Below, piece after piece: positions 1 through 8,154 of a DNA stretch of 36,771 nt. The stretch covers positions 1 through 36,771 of the forward strand of contig JAUWTJ010000040.1 of assembly GCA_030614785.1 (NCBI GenBank), written 5' to 3'. The notes under the pieces are model-generated. The model made no database searches. It was not told the origin of the DNA and was given only the letters and a program-made list of their open reading frames with translations. Each line of letters opens with the position of its first letter. Position 1 is the stretch's first letter. The stretch is from Alphaproteobacteria bacterium (lineage in GTDB: Bacteria > Pseudomonadota > Alphaproteobacteria > M2410). The position numbers and the translations under genes are program-made.

Positions 1-206
1 AACGCCATCAGCGCTGAAACAAAAACCAGCGACAAGGCAAACGGCCAACCGCCGACATAGACAAAGCCAAGGGAAACCGGAATCAAGATCACTGCCGAGA
101 TGAGCCGTGCTTTCAGCCCCTCATTCAGCGTCGGCTCGCGCGCGCTCTCATCCGAACCAACGCCGTCAATTGCCTCGCTTTGCTGATCATCGCTACCTGC
201 TGTCAC
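1..206 (-). CDS. cdsA: Phosphatidate cytidylyltransferase, N-terminal part (cut by window edge)
   Basis: CdsA makes CDP-diacylglycerol from phosphatidic acid and CTP in the inner membrane, the branch point of phospholipid synthesis. Only the first 68 codons are visible. After a hydrophilic leader of about 30 residues comes a typical CdsA opening: LKARLISAVILIPVSLGFVY, then a Gly-Gly-Trp turn and a second hydrophobic stretch. I chose the GTG at 206 because GAGGG lies four bases upstream and no in-frame ATG precedes the conserved part. It sits 43 bp downstream of the UppS-like gene, the usual position of cdsA after frr and uppS. The identification rests on the first membrane segment and on this context. 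Confidence 0.8.
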   Translation of the reverse strand, partial: MTAGSDDQQSEAIDGVGSDESAREPTLNEGLKARLISAVILIPVSLGFVYVGGWPFALSLVFVSALMA

Positions 207-249
207 AAATCCCTCTTTTCATTGCTCGCAGCCTCTCGGCCCCGGCATC

Positions 250-984
250 CTATACGGCCCCGAACCGCCGTTCGCGCAATCGGAAGTCTGCGAGCAGATC
301 TGTCAGATCGTTGGCACTGAATGAATGCCAGGGCTGATCCAAAAAAGCAAATTCTGAATACGCCCCCATCCAGACGCCAACCTCGCCCACCCTTCGGCGG
401 CCACCGAAAAAAACAATCAGATCCGGCTCCCGAAGTGTTCCTGCCTGCAAACCCGCCCCTAATTCAGCTTCAAGCCGCACGGCGTCCCGTTTGTCAGAAA
501 TTCTTTTTTCAGGCTGCCTCTGAAAATCCCCGGCGATCCTTTTTACAGCGTCGACGATATCCAGCTTGCCCCGATAAGAGGCGATCATGTTTACGCAGAG
601 GCGGGCACCAACTTTCAGTGAAATTCTTCCTTCATCCATTACATTAAACGTAGAGAGTATATTTTTACTATCAACATGTTGCACCAAAAAATCAAAGTAT
701 GACTTGAGATTGGTAGTGCTACTAAATTCTTCGATGAGTGTGAGATTGGCAATATCATTCCGGTCCGCCGCTTCAAAAATCGACTGAACACGATCAGCGT
801 CATTGCCCGTGAGCAACCCGGGCCCACAGCCCTCGGCATCAAGCACAAACATGATGTGGATGTCAGCAGCGCACGATATGGATCTACCAGCCTCATCGAC
901 CAATTGACCTTCCAAAGCATCGCCTGCCTGTTGATCGACCTTTGCGATCCTGATCTCCTCTCGATCTCTATGGCCGATAGTCAT
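250..984 (-). CDS. Divergent UppS-like (cis-prenyltransferase family) protein, probably catalytically impaired
   Basis: This 244-residue protein occupies the normal uppS slot between frr and cdsA and aligns with UppS along much of its length, but key residues differ. Around residues 42-54, IHIMFVLDAEGCG stands where UppS has IAIIMDGNGRW: the Asp (49) remains, while Asn, Arg and Trp are replaced. Near residue 192, FFGGRRRVGE replaces RTSGEQRISN, so the first substrate-binding Arg and the Ser are lost and the second Arg (198) is kept. The end is family-like: AYSEF, a WHSFSANDL segment and a final RERRFGAV. The middle is about 20 residues short and AT-rich. AGGAAG precedes the ATG. I infer loss or change of isoprenyl transfer activity. 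It might act as a partner subunit, have a new role, or be decaying slowly. An intact uppS lies at 5594. Confidence 0.72.
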   Translation of the reverse strand: MTIGHRDREEIRIAKVDQQAGDALEGQLVDEAGRSISCAADIHIMFVLDAEGCGPGLLTGNDADRVQSIFEAADRNDIANLTLIEEFSSTTNLKSYFDFLVQHVDSKNILSTFNVMDEGRISLKVGARLCVNMIASYRGKLDIVDAVKRIAGDFQRQPEKRISDKRDAVRLEAELGAGLQAGTLREPDLIVFFGGRRRVGEVGVWMGAYSEFAFLDQPWHSFSANDLTDLLADFRLRERRFGAV

Positions 985-1008
985 GCATGATCTTCCTGGC
1001 CGATAGTC
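971..1008. repeat. 12-bp direct repeat at the start of the UppS-like gene
   Basis: TGGCCGATAGTC occurs at 971-982 and again at 997-1008. One copy overlaps codons 2-5 of the UppS-like gene and the other lies just upstream of its ribosome binding site. This may be a small duplication that reshaped the gene's start. Confidence 0.6.
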
Positions 1009-1031
1009 CTTGCGACTTGCACATGCGGTCG

Positions 1032-1601
1032 TCAGACCTGCATGATCTCACCTTCCTTGGTGGCAAGAGCTTCATCGATAGCCTTGATCATATCATCCGT
1101 CAGGCTCTGGATTTCCCCCGCCCACATCTTGTGTTCATCCTCACTCATGTGGCCGTCTTTTTCAGATTTTTTGAGCCCGTCCATGCCGTCGCGGCGGACA
1201 TTACGCACCGCAACTCTGGCCTGCTCGGAATACCGGTGCGCAACCTTTGCAAGCTCTGCGCGGCGCTCTTCGTTGAGTTCAGGGATTGGAACACGCACCA
1301 GCTGCCCGTCAGCGATTGGATTGAGACCCAGATTAGCATTACGGATAGCTTTTTCGACCGCCCCGACCATGCCCTTGTCCCAGACCTGAACTGTAAGCAT
1401 GCGCGATTCAGGCACACCGATTGTGCCCACCTGGGCCATTGGCATCTGCGTGCCATAGGCTTCAACGGTTACAGGTTCCAGAAGACTGGCGGAGGCGCGC
1501 CCTGTCCGCAAACCCGAAAATTCCGTCGAAAGTGCCGCGATTGCGCCCTTCATCCGCCTCTCAATGTCATCAAGGTCCGGTTCGTCATGTTTGTCTGCCA
1601 T
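1032..1601 (-). CDS. frr: Ribosome recycling factor
   Basis: RRF works with EF-G to split post-termination ribosomes in the cytoplasm. The 189 residues match the usual length (about 185). The sequence shows the conserved core: [20 protein letters not shown] near residues 31-50, a [16 protein letters not shown]-type segment, and the C-terminal domain with [19 protein letters not shown] lies seven bases before the ATG. It follows pyrH by 42 bp in the rpsB-tsf-pyrH-frr operon. Nothing unusual is seen. Confidence 0.97.
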   Translation of the reverse strand: MADKHDEPDLDDIERRMKGAIAALSTEFSGLRTGRASASLLEPVTVEAYGTQMPMAQVGTIGVPESRMLTVQVWDKGMVGAVEKAIRNANLGLNPIADGQLVRVPIPELNEERRAELAKVAHRYSEQARVAVRNVRRDGMDGLKKSEKDGHMSEDEHKMWAGEIQSLTDDMIKAIDEALATKEGEIMQV

Positions 1602-1643
1602 GTTCTTTCTCCCTTAAAGAAGTGGGCCCGCAAGGGGTGCCTG

Positions 1644-2390
1644 TCAGGAAACGATTGTACACTCGCCCTTGCCGGCAAGAACATCGACAAAATTACCCTT
1701 CTCCTGAATGGAAAAGACAATAATTGGAATATTGTTCTCGCGGCTGAGGCTGACGGCTGAAGCGTCCATGACCTTCAGATCCTTTGACAGCACTTCCAGG
1801 TAGGAAAGCTGATCGTAGCGGATCGCCGTCTTGTCGGTTTTGGGATCGGCCGAATAGACGCCGTCCACGTTGGTTCCCTTGAACAGGGCATTGCAGCTCA
1901 TTTCTGCGGCCCTGAGGGCCGCAGCTGTATCCGTCGTAAAGAAGGGGTTACCGGTGCCAGCTGTAAAGATAACCACCCGCCCCTTTTCCATATGGCGCAC
2001 GGCGCGGCGGCGAATGTAGGGCTCGCACACCGTCATCATGGGAATGGCGGACATGACCCGCGTGTCCACGCCCTGGTGCTCAAGCGAGTTTTGCATCGCA
2101 AGCGCGTTCATGACTGTCGCCAGCATGCCCATATGGTCAGCGGTGGAGCGTTCCATCCCCGAGGCAGCACCGGCAACACCTCTGAAGATATTGCCGCCGC
2201 CAATGACAAGACAGATCTGATATCCAGCGGTAATCGCCTCCTTGACCTCGCCGGCCACCCGGTCAACGGTCTTACCATCGATCCCGAACTCGCCGGAGCC
2301 CATCAGCGCCTCACCGGAGATTTTCAACAAAACGCGTTGATAATTCGGTCGTACGCCGGGAACATCGTTATCTGTGGTGGCAAGGGACAT
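1644..2390 (-). CDS. pyrH: UMP kinase
   Basis: PyrH phosphorylates UMP to UDP and is a hexameric, allosterically controlled enzyme of the amino acid kinase fold. The sequence has [12 protein letters not shown] at the front, the nucleotide-site segment [10 protein letters not shown], the acceptor region [14 protein letters not shown], and a late [13 protein letters not shown] prefer the ATG at 2390 (248 residues, starting MSLATT), because GAGG sits seven bases upstream. A possible ATG at 2402 has AAGG directly abutting it, which is too close. It lies between tsf and frr, transcribed leftward. Essential housekeeping gene with no anomalies. Confidence 0.96.
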   Translation of the reverse strand: MSLATTDNDVPGVRPNYQRVLLKISGEALMGSGEFGIDGKTVDRVAGEVKEAITAGYQICLVIGGGNIFRGVAGAASGMERSTADHMGMLATVMNALAMQNSLEHQGVDTRVMSAIPMMTVCEPYIRRRAVRHMEKGRVVIFTAGTGNPFFTTDTAAALRAAEMSCNALFKGTNVDGVYSADPKTDKTAIRYDQLSYLEVLSKDLKVMDASAVSLSRENNIPIIVFSIQEKGNFVDVLAGKGECTIVS

Positions 2391-2442
2391 CAGTTGCCTC
2401 ATCCTTTTTGCCAGAAGGGATCCATTCCGGGTTCAATTCAAG

Positions 2443-2487
2443 CGAAATGGCTTTGATCCTCCAATTCAGGAGAATCAAGCCATTTCG
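2443..2487. promoter_or_regulatory. Strong hairpin in the tsf-pyrH spacer
   Basis: The arms CGAAATGGCTTTGATCCTCC and GGAGAATCAAGCCATTTCG pair almost completely around a six-base loop, with a single bulge. No T-run follows on the minus strand, so it is not a standard terminator. It could be an attenuator, an RNase processing site or a 3'-end stabiliser that sets pyrH-frr expression below rpsB-tsf. Confidence 0.55.
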
Positions 2488-2515
2488 ACAATTTGTTATA
2501 TCACTTTGAGCGCGA

Positions 2516-3442
2516 TTAGGAAGACACAGCCGCCGCAACTTCCGCGGCAAAGTCAGCTTCTTCTTTTTCGATGCCTTCCCCAAGCTGGATCCGGACGAAG
2601 CCGGTCATCTTGATCGCGCCGCCAACGTCGCCCTCGGCGTTCTTGATCGCCTTTTCAACAGTATTTTCGCCATCAATGACAAAAGTCTGCTTCAGAAGAA
2701 CAACTTCCTGGTAATACTTGCGCATCCGGCCCTCGATCATCTTCTCGATGATTTCCTCAGGACGGCCACTTTCGCGCGCCTGTTCGATAAGGAAGACTTT
2801 TTCCTTTTCGACAATTTCCGGATCGAGGCTGTCTGTATCGAGAGCGAGCGGATTGGTCGCCGCAATATGCATGGCAATTTGCTTGCCCAGCGCTTCGAGT
2901 TTAGCCGCGTCGCCTTCTGATTCAAGCGCAACCAGCACACCAATTTTGCCAAGACCCGGGGCAATTTGATTGTGCACATAGGCGCTAACGGCACCGCTGC
3001 CGACAGAAAGACCTGCGGTCCGCCGCAGGTTCAGGTTTTCACCAATGGTGCCAACCTGGGTGGTGACGTGATCCTTGATGCTTTCGCCGGTTCCGGGAAA
3101 GTCGGCGGCACAGGTCGCATCGAAATCACCGCCACTTGCAAGAGAAATCTCGGCGATCTTGCTTGCCAGCGCCTGGAAATTTTCGTTCCGGGCGACAAAA
3201 TCGGTTTCGGAATTGAGCTCAATGACAGCGCCCTTGTTACCCGCTACGGCGACGCCCACAAGACCTTCAGCGGCAACACGGCCAGCCTTTTTGGCAGCCT
3301 TTGCGAGGCCCTTGTTGCGCAACCAGTCAACAGCAGCTTCCATATCGCCGTCAGTTTCCTTCAGCGCATTCTTGCAATCCATCATGCCTGCGCCGGATGT
3401 TTCGCGCAGTTCCTTCACCAGTGATGCGGTAATCGTCGCCAT
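2516..3442 (-). CDS. tsf: Translation elongation factor Ts
   Basis: EF-Ts is the nucleotide exchange factor that reloads EF-Tu with GTP. At 308 residues it is in the normal range. The N-terminal UBA-like module carries [20 protein letters not shown]. It is followed by the [24 protein letters not shown] signature and a core with [14 protein letters not shown], the EF-Tu contact region. AGGAAT lies eight bases before the ATG at 3442. It sits downstream of rpsB by 82 bp, with a stable hairpin in the gap, and upstream of pyrH. Confidence 0.97.
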   Translation of the reverse strand: MATITASLVKELRETSGAGMMDCKNALKETDGDMEAAVDWLRNKGLAKAAKKAGRVAAEGLVGVAVAGNKGAVIELNSETDFVARNENFQALASKIAEISLASGGDFDATCAADFPGTGESIKDHVTTQVGTIGENLNLRRTAGLSVGSGAVSAYVHNQIAPGLGKIGVLVALESEGDAAKLEALGKQIAMHIAATNPLALDTDSLDPEIVEKEKVFLIEQARESGRPEEIIEKMIEGRMRKYYQEVVLLKQTFVIDGENTVEKAIKNAEGDVGGAIKMTGFVRIQLGEGIEKEEADFAAEVAAAVSS

Positions 3443-3477
3443 GACAATATTCCTGTATTTCGAGTTTAAGGTATCTG

Positions 3478-3514
3478 TTTCCCTGGCGCGGCAATCGATG
3501 CGGCACCAGGGAAA
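3478..3514. promoter_or_regulatory. Hairpin between rpsB and tsf (possible attenuator)
   Basis: TTTCCCTGGCGC (3478-3489) pairs with GCACCAGGGAAA (3503-3514), giving a 12-bp stem with one G-U pair and a 13-base loop. No uridine tract follows it in the minus-strand transcript. By position it resembles the partial terminators known between rpsB and tsf in other bacteria. The role is inferred. Confidence 0.5.
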
Positions 3515-3524
3515 AGTTGTTTGG

Positions 3525-4367
3525 CTATTTGGCCGGCGCGGCTTCTACGGCAGGCGCCGCCTCAGCTGCAGGCGCCTCTTCTGCTGCAGGTGTCTCCTCA
3601 GCTGCAGGAGTCTCCTCTGCCGGAAGGTCTTCCATGACAGGATTAACCTCGGCTCCGGTGTCTTTGCCAGAAGCTCCAGCACCTTTGGAAATCCCGTCAA
3701 TGACTGCGCGGGAAAACAGGTCGCAATAAAGCAACAGGGCGCGCGCAGCGTCATCATTACCCGGGATCGGATAGGTAATTCCATCAGGATCACAATTGGT
3801 ATCGACAACCGCGATGACCGGAATGCCCAGCTTGCGCGCTTCGGCGATAGCAATGGCTTCCTTGTTGGTGTCGATAACGATCATAAGATCCGGGATACCG
3901 CCCATATCCTTGATGCCGCCAAGGGCCCGCTCCAGCTTGTCCCGCTCACGGGTCAGATGAAGAAGCTCTTTCTTGGTAAAGCCCGAAACTTCCTTTGACA
4001 GGGTTTCCTCGAGCTCGCGAAGGCGCTTGATCGAATTTGAAATCGTCCGCCAGTTGGTCAATGTGCCGCCAAGCCAGCGGTGATTGATATAATACTGGGC
4101 GCAGCGCTGGGCAGCTTCAGAAAGCGGCGTTGAAGCCTGGCGCTTGGTGCCGACAAAAAGAACGCGCCCGCCGCCGGCAACCGTTTCCTGTATGGCCAGA
4201 AGAGCCTGATGCAGGAGCGGAACCGTCTTCGACAGGTCCATAATGTGGATGTTGTTGCGGGTGCCATAAATGTAGCGACCCATTTTCGGGTTCCAGCGGT
4301 GAGTCTGGTGGCCGAAATGCACGCCAGCTTCAAGCAGCTGACGCATAGAAAAGTCAGGTAGAGCCAT
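3525..4367 (-). CDS. rpsB: 30S ribosomal protein S2
   Basis: S2 binds the platform side of the 30S subunit and is needed for S1 docking. The protein is 280 residues. It opens with the S2 hallmark [20 protein letters not shown], followed by [20 protein letters not shown] and later [14 protein letters not shown] and [15 protein letters not shown]. After about residue 245 there is a low-complexity Ala/Glu/Pro tail of repeated AEETPAAEE units. Such tails are common on alphaproteobacterial ribosomal proteins. AAGGAG lies eight bases before the ATG. It is the first gene of the leftward operon, with a promoter about 135 bp upstream. Confidence 0.97.
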   Translation of the reverse strand: MALPDFSMRQLLEAGVHFGHQTHRWNPKMGRYIYGTRNNIHIMDLSKTVPLLHQALLAIQETVAGGGRVLFVGTKRQASTPLSEAAQRCAQYYINHRWLGGTLTNWRTISNSIKRLRELEETLSKEVSGFTKKELLHLTRERDKLERALGGIKDMGGIPDLMIVIDTNKEAIAIAEARKLGIPVIAVVDTNCDPDGITYPIPGNDDAARALLLYCDLFSRAVIDGISKGAGASGKDTGAEVNPVMEDLPAEETPAAEETPAAEEAPAAEAAPAVEAAPAK

Positions 4368-4500
4368 GCTCTTTTTCTCCTTTACCGGTTATACCTCCGC
4401 AGGACCTCATCACCCCGCCAAAAACGGCTTATGGGTGCACCGGAGCGGTTTCAGGTGAATTTGCACAAGAAACCGAACGCCTGCGTGTGGAATGAGCGGG

Positions 4501-4529
4501 GATATAGGGGGTTTTTGGGCGGAAAGCAA
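4501..4529 (-). promoter_or_regulatory. Probable sigma-70 promoter of the rpsB operon
   Basis: Read on the minus strand, TTGCTT (4529-4524) and TATATC (4506-4501) are separated by exactly 17 bases. This predicts a start near 4494 and an untranslated leader of about 125 bases before rpsB, long enough for S2-type autoregulation. No other convincing promoter is seen between the DUF502 gene end and rpsB. Confidence 0.5.
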
Positions 4530-4574
4530 GGGGGAGATTGCAACCCTGTTCCAGGCCCCGAAGCCACTCGTGCC

Positions 4575-5366
4575 TCACCGTGCCCCGACCGCCTTCTCTG
4601 CCCTTTTCAGGAACCGCCGTGCTCTTGAGTCCGAAACGCCGGTCTCTGCCGGATCAGGGACATCCTTCGGCATCACGAGGCCGGCTGAAATAACCAGTTT
4701 GGCGCCATCCTCAACGGACATTTCCAGGATATGCGCCTCGGCCCTGTCTACAAACAGCAAGAATCCAGAGGTCGGATTGGGTGTTGTCGGCACGAACACG
4801 CTGATCAGTTCCTTGCCGGCGGCCCGCCTGATTTCCCCTCCGATCCTGGAGGTCACAAAGCCAATCGCATAGATCCCCTTGCGCGGATATTCGAAAAGGC
4901 AAACCTCCTTGAAGGTATTGTCTCCCTGCGCCACCACAGTCTGCATGATCTGCTTGATGCCGGTATAGATCGTGCGAACGACGGGCATTCGTGAGACGAT
5001 ACGCTCGCCAAGCACCAGCAGGGCATTGCCAAACAGATTGGCGGCAAGGAACCCCAGAAACGTAATCCCGACCACAAGGATAATTACCCCGAGACCCGGG
5101 ATATTGTACGGCAGAAGCGCATCGGGATTAAGGCGGTCCGGGATCAGAGGCAGGATATTGCGGTCAATAAAGGCCACAAAAGACCACGCCAGATAGATCG
5201 TCGCACTGATCGGAACGCCGACGACGAGACCGGTGAGAAAGTATCTCTTGAGCCGCGCGCCAAGCCGCTTGTCAGCTCGCGGCTGTAAGGCACCGCCCGC
5301 ATCTGATGTCACATCAGTCTTCACATCCGCATCTTGATTGGCGGGTTCGGGTTTGTCTTCGCTCAT
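4575..5366 (-). CDS. DUF502 family membrane protein
   Basis: The protein has 263 residues. An acidic, Asp-rich leader of about 35 residues precedes two membrane segments, at about residues 40-68 (YFLTGLVVGVPISATIYLAW) and 93-118. A soluble C-terminal part follows, carrying the family pattern MPVVRTIYTGIKQIMQ, then FKEVCLFEYPRKGIYAIGF, then VFVPTTPNPTSGFLLFV. These match DUF502, a family of unknown function. The gene ends 207 bp upstream of rpsB on the same strand and starts 227 bp from uppS on the other strand. The ribosome binding site is weak (TTGAG just before the ATG). The family call is firm; no function can be given. Confidence 0.85.
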   Translation of the reverse strand: MSEDKPEPANQDADVKTDVTSDAGGALQPRADKRLGARLKRYFLTGLVVGVPISATIYLAWSFVAFIDRNILPLIPDRLNPDALLPYNIPGLGVIILVVGITFLGFLAANLFGNALLVLGERIVSRMPVVRTIYTGIKQIMQTVVAQGDNTFKEVCLFEYPRKGIYAIGFVTSRIGGEIRRAAGKELISVFVPTTPNPTSGFLLFVDRAEAHILEMSVEDGAKLVISAGLVMPKDVPDPAETGVSDSRARRFLKRAEKAVGAR

Positions 5367-5413
5367 TTTCTCAACCGTTTTGAATGGGGTAGCTCAAGTG
5401 ACACTCTTGATCA

Positions 5414-5545
5414 GGTTTTGGTCAAAACCATGACCGGGTCATCCATATCTGATTTGCGGCTGCCTCAGCCACAAATTATCAAACACTCGCTCGATACCAT
5501 GTTTTCGCCATATGGTGTCTGACCCCATTTTCGAAAAACATGGTG
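5414..5545. promoter_or_regulatory. Three dyad symmetries between the DUF502 gene and uppS
   Basis: The divergent 227-bp spacer holds GGTTTTG-GT-CAAAACC (5414-5429), the 11-bp palindrome TGACCGGGTCA (5431-5441), and a longer inverted repeat, ACCATGTTTTCG at 5496-5507 against CGAAAAACATGGT at 5532-5544 (one extra A). They are placed where operators or a leader hairpin for either gene would be. I found no convincing -35/-10 pair for uppS. Confidence 0.4.
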
Positions 5546-5593
5546 AAGCAAATCTGTTGCTACCTCAATTGAACCAGCGTAACGCTTTGCCCC

Positions 5594-6301
5594 ATGTCGG
5601 ACCGGAATCAAACCTGCGCAGCGCGCGCCATGCCTCGCCACATTGCCATCATCATGGACGGCAATGGCCGATGGGCCAAGGCACGCGGCCTGCCGCGGCT
5701 CGAAGGTCACCGGCGCGGGGTCGAGGTGGTGCGCGACATAGTCCGCGAGGCCAGCGATATGGGACTGGGCTATCTAACGCTGTACAGCTTTTCGACCGAG
5801 AACTGGCAAAGACCCAAATCCGAGGTCTTCGGCTTGATGCAGCTATTTCGGGTTTTCTTCCGCCGAAACCTCAAGGAGCTTAATGAGAAAAATGTCCGCA
5901 TTCGCGTGATCGGTCGCCGCGACAGGCTGGACGACGACATTCTCGACCTTATTGACAAAGCCGTCGAGACGACAAAATCCAACACGGGCCTGGGTCTTAC
6001 CCTCGCCTTCAATTATGGCGCCCGCGCCGAGATGGCCGACGCCGCAGCCTCAATCCTTGACGATGTCGCCGCAGGCACCCTCGCCCTCGACGACATAGAT
6101 GAACAGCTTATTGAAAACCGTCTTTATACGGGTGATATTCCTGACCCTGAAATCATCCTGCGCACCTCAGGCGAACAAAGGATTTCCAATTTTCTGCTGT
6201 GGCAATCCACAGAGGCCGAGTTCCATTTCACGGAAACCCTGTGGCCCGAGTTCTCACGCGCCGATCTGGAGAAGGTTATTCGCGATTACTGCGAGAACTA
6301 G
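5594..6301 (+). CDS. uppS: Undecaprenyl diphosphate synthase (canonical copy)
   Basis: UppS adds isoprenyl units from IPP to farnesyl diphosphate in cis, making the C55 carrier used for peptidoglycan and surface polysaccharide. All signature residues are present: IAIIMDGNGRWAKARGLPRL (catalytic Asp at residue 22), EGHRRGV, LTLYSFSTENW, FNYGARAEM, and RTSGEQRISNFLLWQ with both phosphate-binding Arg residues, followed by EAEFHF. Length is 235. Start is uncertain: ATG at 5594 and ATG at 5630 both lack a clear ribosome binding site. Unlike its relatives it is a lone gene, away from frr-cdsA, and its end is two bases from the convergent glmS. It is presumably the working enzyme, given the state of the copy at 250. 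Confidence 0.95.
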   Translation: MSDRNQTCAARAMPRHIAIIMDGNGRWAKARGLPRLEGHRRGVEVVRDIVREASDMGLGYLTLYSFSTENWQRPKSEVFGLMQLFRVFFRRNLKELNEKNVRIRVIGRRDRLDDDILDLIDKAVETTKSNTGLGLTLAFNYGARAEMADAAASILDDVAAGTLALDDIDEQLIENRLYTGDIPDPEIILRTSGEQRISNFLLWQSTEAEFHFTETLWPEFSRADLEKVIRDYCEN

Positions 6302-6303
6302 CC

Positions 6304-8127
6304 TCACTCGACCGTCACAGATTTTGCCAGGTTCCTCGGCTGATCCACATCCGTGCCCTTGAACACCGCCGTGTGATAGGCGATCAGCTGTACCGGCAGC
6401 GCGTAGAGGATCGGCGCGATAAAGCTGTCAATTTCAGGCATTTCAAACGAAACCGAAGTATCGGCGCCCGCCTGCCGGATGCCCCTGGCGTCGGAGACAA
6501 GGATCACCTTACCGCCGCGTGCGATGACCTCATGCATATTGGAAACCGTTTTATCGAAGATCGCATCGCACGGCGCGATGACCACGACGGGCATATTCTC
6601 GTCAATGAGTGCGATCGGCCCATGCTTCAACTCGCCCGCTGCGTAGCCTTCGGCATGAATATAGGAAATTTCCTTCAATTTCAGAGCCCCCTCAAGGGCG
6701 ATGGGGTAGTGAATACCGCGCCCGAGGAACAGCACATCCTGAGCCCTGGAAAGATCCTGTGCGATCCGCTTCAGCTGCTCGTCGCTGGACAAAACTTCAG
6801 CCATATGACGCGGCACTTCCTGCAACAACTTGACGAGCCGCTTTTCGCCATCGGGTTTCAGCCTGCCTCGTGCCGAGGCCGTGGCAATGGCCAGCAGTGC
6901 CAGCACAGTTAACTGACAGGTAAAGGCCTTGGTCGAGGCGACGCCGATCTCCGGCCCCGCGTAGGTCGGAACAATCACATCGCTTTCTCGCGCAATAGTC
7001 GATTCCGCCACATTGACGATTGAGAGCACATGCTGACCCTCGGCCTTGCAGTAACGCAGAGCCGCCAGCGTGTCGGCCGTCTCCCCCGACTGAGAAATCA
7101 TAATGGCCAGGCCACCTTTTGGCAGCGCCGCCTCTCGGTAACGAAACTCCGACGCGATATCGACCTCAACCGGCACCCGCGCAATTTGCTCAAACCAGTA
7201 TTTGGCGACGATCCCGGCATAGGATGCCGTCCCGCAGGCCACAATGGTAATCTTTGGAACATCAGCCAGATTAAAAGGCAGATCCGGCAAGGCAATCAGG
7301 GCTTTTGCCGCATCCACGTAACGTCCCAGCGTATGACCAATCACATCAGGCTGTTCATAGATCTCCTTGGCCATAAAATGGCGGTGGTTACCCTTGTCAA
7401 CCAGCGCGGCACTTACAGAAGTGGTCGAAACAGGACGCTCAACCTCATTGCCAGTCATGTCATAGATCTCGACACTGGTTCGTGACAGGACGGCCCAGTC
7501 ACCGTCTTCAATGTAGATGACCTTGTTGGTAATCGGGGCAAGCGAGAAAGCGTCGGAGCCAATGTAATGTTCGCCGTCACCGATCCCGATCGCAAGCGGC
7601 GAGCCCTGGCGCGCAGCGATAACAAGATCATCCTCGCCCTCAAACACCATGGCCACGGCATAGGCGCCCTCAAGCCGCCCCAGCGCGGCAAATGCGGCCT
7701 CTTTTGGCGTCTTGCCCTGGCCAAGATGAAAACTCACCAGCTGGGCAATTACTTCGGTATCCGTTTCGGTATCAAACCCCTTGCCGGCGTCCCTGAGTTC
7801 GTCACGAAGGGTCATGAAATTTTCGATGATACCATTGTGGACAATCGCCACCCCGGTGGCCACATGCGGATGAGCGTTTCCCTCCGTGGGCGCACCATGC
7901 GTCGCCCACCGCGTGTGTCCAATACCAATCGTGCCCTCAAGCGGATTATTCGCCAGAACCTCCACGAGATTGGAAAGCTTGCCCTCGGCCCGGCGCCGAC
8001 AAACTTTGCCATCAACAAGCGTGGTAACACCGGCGGAATCATATCCGCGATATTCAAGACGCTTCAGACCCTCAATCATGAAGTCCGTCGCATCCCGGTT
8101 ACCAACAATTGCTACAATTCCACACAT
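6304..8127 (-). CDS. glmS: Glutamine-fructose-6-phosphate aminotransferase (isomerising)
   Basis: GlmS makes glucosamine-6-phosphate from fructose-6-phosphate and glutamine, feeding UDP-GlcNAc for peptidoglycan and LPS. The 607 residues have the usual layout. The Ntn amidotransferase domain starts MCGIVAIVG with nucleophile Cys2, and HTRWATHG and HNGIIEN follow. Two SIS domains come next (VACGTASYAG, SQSGETADTLAALR, then STKAFTCQL). The tail DQPRNLAKSVTVE is the conserved C-terminus. GAGG lies six bases before the ATG. It is the last gene of galE-epimerase-glmS, 27 bp after the epimerase, so amino-sugar supply is linked to this polysaccharide block. I see no glmS ribozyme. Confidence 0.97.
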   Translation of the reverse strand: MCGIVAIVGNRDATDFMIEGLKRLEYRGYDSAGVTTLVDGKVCRRRAEGKLSNLVEVLANNPLEGTIGIGHTRWATHGAPTEGNAHPHVATGVAIVHNGIIENFMTLRDELRDAGKGFDTETDTEVIAQLVSFHLGQGKTPKEAAFAALGRLEGAYAVAMVFEGEDDLVIAARQGSPLAIGIGDGEHYIGSDAFSLAPITNKVIYIEDGDWAVLSRTSVEIYDMTGNEVERPVSTTSVSAALVDKGNHRHFMAKEIYEQPDVIGHTLGRYVDAAKALIALPDLPFNLADVPKITIVACGTASYAGIVAKYWFEQIARVPVEVDIASEFRYREAALPKGGLAIMISQSGETADTLAALRYCKAEGQHVLSIVNVAESTIARESDVIVPTYAGPEIGVASTKAFTCQLTVLALLAIATASARGRLKPDGEKRLVKLLQEVPRHMAEVLSSDEQLKRIAQDLSRAQDVLFLGRGIHYPIALEGALKLKEISYIHAEGYAAGELKHGPIALIDENMPVVVIAPCDAIFDKTVSNMHEVIARGGKVILVSDARGIRQAGADTSVSFEMPEIDSFIAPILYALPVQLIAYHTAVFKGTDVDQPRNLAKSVTVE

Positions 8128-8154
8128 AAGAACCTCATTCGGGTTTACCTAAAC

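Noticed and set aside
107-647. Plus-strand frames near the left end (Arg/Pro/Ser-rich)
   Set aside because: They are opposite the UppS-like gene and cdsA start, and have the composition of antisense frames in GC-rich DNA.
987-1760. Long plus-strand open frame opposite frr
   Set aside because: It lies wholly antisense to frr and the end of pyrH, whose products are unmistakable, and its translation has no recognisable motif.
6304-8127. glmS ribozyme or other riboswitch before glmS
   Set aside because: Only 27 bases separate glmS from the preceding gene, too short for such an element.
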